IMG/VR virus record: IMGVR_UViG_3300038701_001976
Coordinates: 1-25,433 of that record
Direction: 5' to 3' (one strand)
Source: a virus
DNA: 25,433 nt
Numbering within the stretch: the stretch's first letter is position 1; every line of letters starts with the position of its first letter. Below, piece by piece: positions 19,935-25,433 of this stretch. Position numbers and translations under genes: made by a program. The notes under the pieces were generated by a model. That model searched no databases, had not been told where the DNA came from, and was given only the letters and a program-made list of their open reading frames with translations.

Positions 19935-21673
19935 TGGATATTTCTGTTTTGGGTTTAGAGGTCCGCTCCCAGAGCGTGGAGAAGGCCACACAATCGCTTA
20001 GTACCTTCGAGGGTGCCGCAAAGCGGGCTGAAATGACCGTCAATGAATTTGGTCGCTCAACCAATACCGCGACGGCAACGGCGGCGGCCCATGGAACGGC
20101 TGTCGGAGCGTCCACGGGCAAGTTGCAGGCCAACACGGCGGCGCTCAGAGCGCAAAACGCTGCCCTGGTGGCGAACGCCGCATCCTCGAAAATGGCTGCA
20201 TTCCAGCAGCGAAACCTTGTGTTTCAGCTGAACGACGTGTTTGTTTCGCTGGCGTCCGGGATGAATCCTATGATGGTCGCGGTCCAGCAAGGTTCTCAGA
20301 TCGCAACGATCTACGGGCCAGGCGAAGGCGGGATCGGTCGGGCATTCAAGGAAACCGGAAAACTGATCACGGGCGTTTTGACCAAGTTTCCACTTGTCAC
20401 GGCGGCGGTCGTTGGTATTGGCGGAGCCATGTTTGGCTTGCGCAAAGAGATCAACGCGGGCGCAGGCGAGACCGTTTCATATGGCGATGTCGCACTGGCG
20501 GCGTTTCAAGTCGCGCGCGATGGCGTGATGTCCATTCTTCAACCGGCGATCAATGCGATCGCGCCGTGGTTCACCGTCGCTTACCACGCGGTTCGCGATG
20601 CAACAGTGACGGTCATCAACGGAACAATCAATTCGTTTCGGGCTGGGTTTGCCATAGTTCGGGAAACCTGGTCAGATTTGCCAGAGGTCATGGGGGACAT
20701 TGTGCTTTCGACCGCGAACATGGTGATCACCGGCATTGAAAGCATGGTCAACGGAGCGATTGCTGGCATAAATCGGCTCGGCACTTTGTTGAATGAATTC
20801 ACCGGCGCCAACCTTGGCACGATTGATAGTGTTGGTCTGGGTCGTGTCGACAACCCGTTTGCCGGTGCAATGTCTGGTGTGGCCGGTGATATTTCGGCCA
20901 TCGCATCGCGGGAATTCAGCCGAAATCCGCTTGGTGGCCTGTTCAATGACATCCAGCAAAAGGCAATCGAAAACGCCCGCGATGGCTTAGAAGAGGTCGC
21001 GGACGCCACATCACGGGTAGGTTCTGGCGCCAGTGCAGCGGCAAACGACATGCAAACCGCTGTCACAGCAACCAACCGCCTCGCAGACGCGCAGCAGGGC
21101 TTGATGAATGCAGGCAAGGGTGCCTTCGGATCTTTGATCAGCGGGCTTCGCGAAGGCAAGACAGCTATGGACTCGCTGCAGGGCGCGCTTGATCGATTGG
21201 CGGACAGCCTTTGGCAAATGGCGATCGACAGCATATTCAGCGGCGGCGGCGCCGGTGGAGGTTTGGGCAGTCTCGTGGCGAGTTTCTTCGGTGGCGGGCA
21301 ACCGATGAACCTTCTGGCGGGAATCCCGGCCAGGGCGAACGGTGGACCGGTTCAGGCGGGTGGGACTTATCTGGTCGGCGAGAGAGGCCCGGAATTGTTC
21401 ACCGCGCAGTCGAATGGTTACGTCACGTCAAATGCTGACATGCGCAATTCGGATGGACTCAACATCACCGTTGGCGTTTCAGCCGATAGCCAAGGCAATC
21501 TCACACCGTTTGTTGAGCAGGTAAGCGGTCGTGTTGCGGGGCAAGTGGTTAAAGTCGCCGCGCCGAGAATTGTCGATCAATCCGTTTCAAAAACCGGCCA
21601 GTCGATTGCACAGGGTGACCAGGATAAGGTGATGGGTCGGTTTGGCGTCTCGCCCAGGGCGGTGGTGAGATGA
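19934..21673 (+). CDS. Tail length tape measure protein
   Basis: 579 residues from a GTG at 19934 (TAGTG overlap with the T stop). The N-terminus (SVEKATQSLSTFEGAAKRAE) is helical and followed by a long coiled, alanine-rich region with FQQRNLVFQLNDVFVSLASG and VQQGSQIATIYGPGE, the hallmark of the TMP_2 tape-measure family. A hydrophobic stretch (FPLVTAAVVGIGGAMFGL) could enter the membrane during injection. The C-terminus has a glycine-rich run and GGTYLVGERGPELFT. It sets tail length, suggesting about 85-90 nm by the usual ratio. Confidence 0.9.
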   Translation: MDISVLGLEVRSQSVEKATQSLSTFEGAAKRAEMTVNEFGRSTNTATATAAAHGTAVGASTGKLQANTAALRAQNAALVANAASSKMAAFQQRNLVFQLNDVFVSLASGMNPMMVAVQQGSQIATIYGPGEGGIGRAFKETGKLITGVLTKFPLVTAAVVGIGGAMFGLRKEINAGAGETVSYGDVALAAFQVARDGVMSILQPAINAIAPWFTVAYHAVRDATVTVINGTINSFRAGFAIVRETWSDLPEVMGDIVLSTANMVITGIESMVNGAIAGINRLGTLLNEFTGANLGTIDSVGLGRVDNPFAGAMSGVAGDISAIASREFSRNPLGGLFNDIQQKAIENARDGLEEVADATSRVGSGASAAANDMQTAVTATNRLADAQQGLMNAGKGAFGSLISGLREGKTAMDSLQGALDRLADSLWQMAIDSIFSGGGAGGGLGSLVASFFGGGQPMNLLAGIPARANGGPVQAGGTYLVGERGPELFTAQSNGYVTSNADMRNSDGLNITVGVSADSQGNLTPFVEQVSGRVAGQVVKVAAPRIVDQSVSKTGQSIAQGDQDKVMGRFGVSPRAVVR

Positions 21674-22026
21674 CGACCAGCATTGATTGGCCTTCCTCGC
21701 TGCCCGCCCCGCTTCAAGGGACGCTTAAGGGTGGGCACCAAGATGTATTTGTCGATGATAACAGCGCTGTTGGGAGCCCACGCCGAAGGGCTCGGTTCAC
21801 CCGTGGCTTGAAAGCGTTTCAGTTTACTCTCCGATTGACCGAGGCGGAGCGGGTGGTTCTGCAGGATACGTTCTACGAAACGACCTTGAACAATGGTGTT
21901 CGATCCTTCAACTGGACCAATCCTCTAACCTCGGCAACATATGAGGTTCGGTTTGCCGGTATGCCTGAGGAAACACACCTTGCGGCTGATTTTTACAACG
22001 TCGCTGTGACGCTGGAGCAAATCTGA
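21670..22026 (+). CDS. Tail tip protein, gpM-like
   Basis: 118 residues, ATGA-coupled to the tape measure gene. It has a beta-rich GGHQDVFVDDNSAVGSPRRR, then FQFTLRLTEAERVVLQDTFY, then VRSFNWTNPLTSATYEVRF. This is the size and pattern of lambda gpM-type minor tail proteins, which form the distal tail ring around the tape measure end. The order TMP, M, L, K, J is the lambda order, strengthening the call. Confidence 0.7.
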   Translation: MTTSIDWPSSLPAPLQGTLKGGHQDVFVDDNSAVGSPRRRARFTRGLKAFQFTLRLTEAERVVLQDTFYETTLNNGVRSFNWTNPLTSATYEVRFAGMPEETHLAADFYNVAVTLEQI

Positions 22027-22499
22027 TGCCAACCGTGACCGATGCACAGCGCCACAAGGTCAACCGCGATCCGATCAGTGATCCGCATATTGTTCTGATC
22101 GAGTTCCAAGAGGATGGCCAGTCCGCAATCGAGCGCGTTGCGATCAACAATGAAGACGTGACGTGGAGAGGCGAGACTTACACCCGCGCAGCGATTGATG
22201 TGACCATGCCTAGCACGGGCGATGGTGAAGTGACAGCACAGCTTGAGGCGGCAAATGTGGATCGCATCCTGAGCCGTGCCATTGATGGGGCAACGCAGCG
22301 GATCAATGTCCGGCTGATCCTGATCGATATCGCGGCGCCGGATACTCCGATCATCGACACGAAAAATCTGATGGTCATTCCCTCGGCGCAGGGTGGTGAT
22401 GTGATCGTTGCGCAATTGGGCGCCAGGGCAAGCGGGCAAGAGCCGATCCCGTTCAAAAGAACGACAAAGGCTCACTTTCCGGGGATATGGTTTGCTTGA
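22026..22499 (+). CDS. Tail tip protein, gpL-like (DUF1833)
   Basis: 157 residues with a one-base TGATG overlap at its start. It begins with VNRDPISDPHIVLIEFQEDG, then VTWRGETYTRAAIDVTMPST and VRLILIDIAAPDTPIIDTKN, ending PIPFKRTTKAHFPGIWF. These match DUF1833 tail-tip proteins, functional counterparts of lambda gpL. No cysteine cluster for an iron-sulfur site (as in lambda gpL) is present. It overlaps the next gene by 13 bases. Confidence 0.75.
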   Translation: MPTVTDAQRHKVNRDPISDPHIVLIEFQEDGQSAIERVAINNEDVTWRGETYTRAAIDVTMPSTGDGEVTAQLEAANVDRILSRAIDGATQRINVRLILIDIAAPDTPIIDTKNLMVIPSAQGGDVIVAQLGARASGQEPIPFKRTTKAHFPGIWFA

Positions 22500-22900
22500 C
22501 TATTATGGTGCTTGACGACCCTAATCTTGTTATCGACACGCTTCTACAAGTGCCTTACCGGCCTGGTGGTTCTGAAATATGGGGCGCTGATTGCTGGGGG
22601 ATTGTTGAACTGTGGTACGATCTCGCGCTCGGTATCAAACTCGATGACCGATCCAATCATGAGCCGGGTGAAGCGGGATTGCAGGCCGGTTTTAACGCGG
22701 CTCAACACTGGCAAAAAATCGAACAGCCGGAGGACCATTGCCTTGTCATCATGCGTGCCAAGGGCTTTGAGGCGGGGCATGTCGGGGTTTTCTATGGCGG
22801 TTCTGTTCTGCACTCCGATGAGCAGCATGGCTGTGTCTATCAACCAATATCGGATCGGTTCATCCGGTCCAAGATCACACGATTTCTGAAACACACATGA
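22487..22900 (+). CDS. NlpC/P60 tail assembly peptidase, gpK-like
   Basis: 137 residues. The catalytic Cys36 is in ADCWGIVELWYDLALG, and the histidine in GHVGVFYGGSVLHS (His98) is the second catalytic residue. A shorter start at the ATG at 22505 would remove the first six residues without affecting the domain. NlpC/P60 enzymes cut peptidoglycan cross-bridges; in the tail tip they help either assembly or penetration. Its stop overlaps the next start by ATGA. Confidence 0.85.
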   Translation: MVCLTIMVLDDPNLVIDTLLQVPYRPGGSEIWGADCWGIVELWYDLALGIKLDDRSNHEPGEAGLQAGFNAAQHWQKIEQPEDHCLVIMRAKGFEAGHVGVFYGGSVLHSDEQHGCVYQPISDRFIRSKITRFLKHT

Positions 22901-25433
22901 CCCAGATCAATACCTTACACATGGCCAGCGGCATCGGCGCGCAGCAGCGCATCGCCGTGCCTTATGGGCTGTCAGTCCAAGAGATTGCTGACCGCGTGCA
23001 TTCCGGCCTAGAGGGATTGGTTGCGTTCGTCCGTGCGCCTGCCGGTCACGCCGACGAGTGGATCGAGATACCCCGTGCGATGTGGGGTCTGATCAAGCCC
23101 AAGGTGTCGGACAGTATTCTGTTCGGCTACCGGATGGGCAAATCGGCTCTCAAGAGCGTGTTTTCGATCCTGGCGGCTGTTCTGGTCACCGTGGTCGGTG
23201 TTGCGCTTGGGCCGCTCGGTTTTGGGCTTTTGGGCTCAACGGCGGCCAGCCTGGTCGCGGCGGCAGTTGGCGTCGGTGCGCAACTGGCGATCAATGCACT
23301 CTTCCCGCCTGAACCACCTGACCTTTCATCGCGCGGTCGGGAAAACCAGCGCCAGCTTTCGGACGTGAACAGTGACAGCAATCTGATCGCAAAAGAGGCA
23401 TACCTCGCCTATTCGATCAATCGACGCATTCTCCTGCCTGAGATCGCATCGCCTTTCTTTTATCTCGATGATGGGTTACAGGCGATCAATCGGGTCCTTG
23501 CCCTGGATGGCCATAACCTGATTTCTGACATTGAGATCAACAACAATCCGATTTCGGATTTTGACGCGATCTCCGTTGAAACCCGCGACGGTGCGGAGGC
23601 ATCCCCCGTCTCGACGTTCATTGACAAGATCGCGCACTCTGATCGGGTAGGAGAAACGCTCAGCACGTTTTCTTTGGACGAGGATGTTCTTGTCGATCAG
23701 GAAACGCCGTCAAACTCCGAACCTCGCTGGTTGCGGTTCACCAGTAAGGGCCATCCCAAGCTAGAAGAAATCAGCGTCCGCATTCAAGTGGACTCGTTTG
23801 CCAAGTCGGACTCAGCCGATGACAAGGTGGTCGTCCCGATCCGGGTTCGGTTTCGCGAAAAAGGGTCCATGGCTGGCTGGTCGAAAGTGCCGGAAATCCA
23901 TTTGCGCGGGCGGGATATATCATCGAGCCTCAAGGAAATCAGGATTCGCTGGGACGCCGAATTCGGTGCGGCAGATCAGGCCGGCGACATTCAATATCGA
24001 TTCTATCAACAGGTCCCGGAAACGCCCGACACGCTTTCGGATGGCTCTGCCGGGGTGCAGTGGCAGGCCGATGCGCACTTCGTCTCTGGCGCCGGTATCC
24101 GGGACGCGCAAAACATTTCCGGTTTCCGGAACGGTCTACGCATCACGCTGGATGAGGCAATTTATCCCAAGGGTGAGTATGAGTTTGAGATCAAGCGCGG
24201 CATGGCTGTGCGGGAGAAAGATTTGGCCGATGATTATCGATTTGGATCCAAATTCCGGTCTCTGTTTCTGGGCTACACCGATGGTGCCACATGGATCGTG
24301 CCGCAAGACCAAGGGGCGTTCGTGCCGAGGATATCGGTCGCCCAGGTCACGTCCATCGCAAACGATCAGCCATGCCAGCGGCCAGGAACGGCTCTGGTCG
24401 CTCTAAAATCCCTCGGCCAGTCCATGCAAAGGGTCACGGCCTATTGCACGCGGTATGTTTACGATTGGGATGGTGCGGGTTGGGACACACTCACCACGAC
24501 CAAAAACCCCGCCGTGCACTACCGGCAGATGCTGTTCGATTATCTGAGACACCATGGCATCGACACAGCTCTGATCGCTGATGATCAGTTTGTCGCGTGG
24601 CGGGCGGAATGCGAGACACAGGGCTATGAGGTGTCGGCAGTGTTCGCGGGTAGTGGGGTCAGGGATGCACTCGCGGCCATCGCGGCGGCGGGATACGCCC
24701 GCCCCCGAATAAGTGATGGCTTCGGAATTGATTATTTCCGGGACCGATCATCGGAGCGTCCGGTCCAGTCCTTCAGCCCGCGCAATTCGAATATCTCTGT
24801 GGAATGGGTGGCAACGGAAAAACCGGTCGGCATTCGCGCCAAATTCCAGAACGAAGAGAATGGTTTTGAAGACGATGAGATGCAGATCAACAATCCGTTC
24901 TATTCGAATTTCAGCGGATACCAGGTCACGACCTATCAGACGATCTCAAAGCCGTCCCTGATCGAGCGCAGAGCCCATTTTGACATGTTGCAAGCCTACT
25001 ACCAGGGGCGACGGTCATGGATCGTTGAAACGGCCCTGGAGGGTCTGGTTTGCGAGCGCGGCGATCTGGTCGCGGTCGTCTCGGACATTGTGAATGATGC
25101 AGGGTCGGGCGCGAGGATCAGGGAAGTGATCAACGCCAATACGATCAGAATAGATCAGGATATCCCGGCCGAGGGAACGGTAAGCATCTTTGCGGAAGCC
25201 AACATCTTCGACGCAGACAACATCTTTGCGGTCGGCGCTCAATCGGTGTGCCTGATCTCAACACCCGTCGGCACTGTCATGCGCAGCATCACAGCCGCCT
25301 ACGATGACGTGATCCGGCTGGATGAGGACCTGCCCAATGTGGACGTCCTCGGCGCGCATATCGTGATTGGGACGACATCGGAATTTACCTCGCGCTGCGT
25401 TGTTTCCGAGGTTCGTCGGCAGGGCGAAGAATT
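22897..25433 (+). CDS. Central tail tip/fibre protein, gpJ-like (truncated by window edge)
   Basis: Open for 845 codons from the ATG at 22897 to the window edge. The N-terminus (ASGIGAQQRIAVPYGLSVQE) includes a ubiquitin-like part. Residues about 86-136 are two hydrophobic stretches (VFSILAAVLVTVVGVALGPL and SLVAAAVGVGAQLAINALF), as in lambda I/J-type tip proteins. A long beta-rich body follows with INRVLALDGHNLISDIEINN, LKEIRIRWDAEF, and LIERRAHFDMLQAYYQGRRS, the last typical of the gpJ phage-tail module. It forms the tip that recognises the host. The receptor-binding end is outside the window. Confidence 0.87.
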   Translation, partial: MTQINTLHMASGIGAQQRIAVPYGLSVQEIADRVHSGLEGLVAFVRAPAGHADEWIEIPRAMWGLIKPKVSDSILFGYRMGKSALKSVFSILAAVLVTVVGVALGPLGFGLLGSTAASLVAAAVGVGAQLAINALFPPEPPDLSSRGRENQRQLSDVNSDSNLIAKEAYLAYSINRRILLPEIASPFFYLDDGLQAINRVLALDGHNLISDIEINNNPISDFDAISVETRDGAEASPVSTFIDKIAHSDRVGETLSTFSLDEDVLVDQETPSNSEPRWLRFTSKGHPKLEEISVRIQVDSFAKSDSADDKVVVPIRVRFREKGSMAGWSKVPEIHLRGRDISSSLKEIRIRWDAEFGAADQAGDIQYRFYQQVPETPDTLSDGSAGVQWQADAHFVSGAGIRDAQNISGFRNGLRITLDEAIYPKGEYEFEIKRGMAVREKDLADDYRFGSKFRSLFLGYTDGATWIVPQDQGAFVPRISVAQVTSIANDQPCQRPGTALVALKSLGQSMQRVTAYCTRYVYDWDGAGWDTLTTTKNPAVHYRQMLFDYLRHHGIDTALIADDQFVAWRAECETQGYEVSAVFAGSGVRDALAAIAAAGYARPRISDGFGIDYFRDRSSERPVQSFSPRNSNISVEWVATEKPVGIRAKFQNEENGFEDDEMQINNPFYSNFSGYQVTTYQTISKPSLIERRAHFDMLQAYYQGRRSWIVETALEGLVCERGDLVAVVSDIVNDAGSGARIREVINANTIRIDQDIPAEGTVSIFAEANIFDADNIFAVGAQSVCLISTPVGTVMRSITAAYDDVIRLDEDLPNVDVLGAHIVIGTTSEFTSRCVVSEVRRQGEE

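Noticed and set aside
1-25433. CRISPR array, insertion sequence or transposase
   Set aside because: No regularly spaced repeats, terminal inverted repeats with a transposase, or integrase sequence were seen.
22897-25433. Several short rightward ORFs at 23058, 23798, 24291 and 24713
   Set aside because: All lie in other frames of the continuous gpJ-like gene, which is open to the window edge and has family-like sequence throughout.

Overview
This window is most of a temperate, lambda/HK97-like siphovirus genome, either a prophage or a free phage. The host is probably an alphaproteobacterium. That rests on protein style: a CII/CP76-like regulator, a GapR-like domain, DUF6362-like and DUF6260-like proteins, and a fairly GC-rich genome. 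No integrase, att site or bacterial flanking gene is visible, so integration cannot be shown and the genus cannot be named.

Layout. (1) 1-391: a leftward C1/CI-type repressor, cut by the window edge, faces a rightward Cro-like gene across a switch region with two related inverted repeats. (2) 392-8245: a tightly packed rightward early operon. It begins with five small putative DNA-binding regulators. These are followed by a ParB/MT-A70 adenine methylase, a GapR-like/RMF-like fusion, a RuvC-type resolvase, a DnaB-type helicase, three very small ORFs, SSB, an unknown protein and a DUF6362-like protein. Many neighbours are joined by ATGA, GTGA or TGATG overlaps. (3) 8246-8591: a hairpin-rich non-coding spacer ending in a strong intrinsic terminator. 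(4) 8592-9186: a small membrane protein and two gene remnants, a truncated HNH nuclease and an internally deleted ParB-type DNA methylase. (5) 9186-16899: the packaging and head module, comprising TerS, TerL, portal, DUF2213-like protease with a nested scaffold, decoration protein, major capsid protein, connector proteins and a minor head protein. (6) 16900-18331: an accessory pocket with two apparent gene remnants, a leftward membrane-protein moron, the gp10-like tail-completion gene and a second small leftward gene. (7) 18332-25433: the tail module, comprising terminator, tube, gpG/gpGT chaperones with a clear -1 slippery site, tape measure, gpM-, gpL- and gpK-like tip proteins, and a gpJ-like tip/fibre protein that runs off the right edge.

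How it works together. The repressor/Cro pair sets lysis versus lysogeny. The early operon replicates, protects and resolves phage DNA. The late operon packages DNA into a protease-matured HK97-type head and adds a long non-contractile tail, roughly 85-90 nm if the 579-residue tape measure follows the usual ratio. The lysis genes are not in the window, unless the 8592 membrane protein is holin-like. The least ordinary features are the two adjacent gene remnants upstream of terminase, the hairpin array before them, the programmed frameshift, the nested scaffold start, the altered DnaB P-loop and the remnant/moron pocket between head and tail genes.
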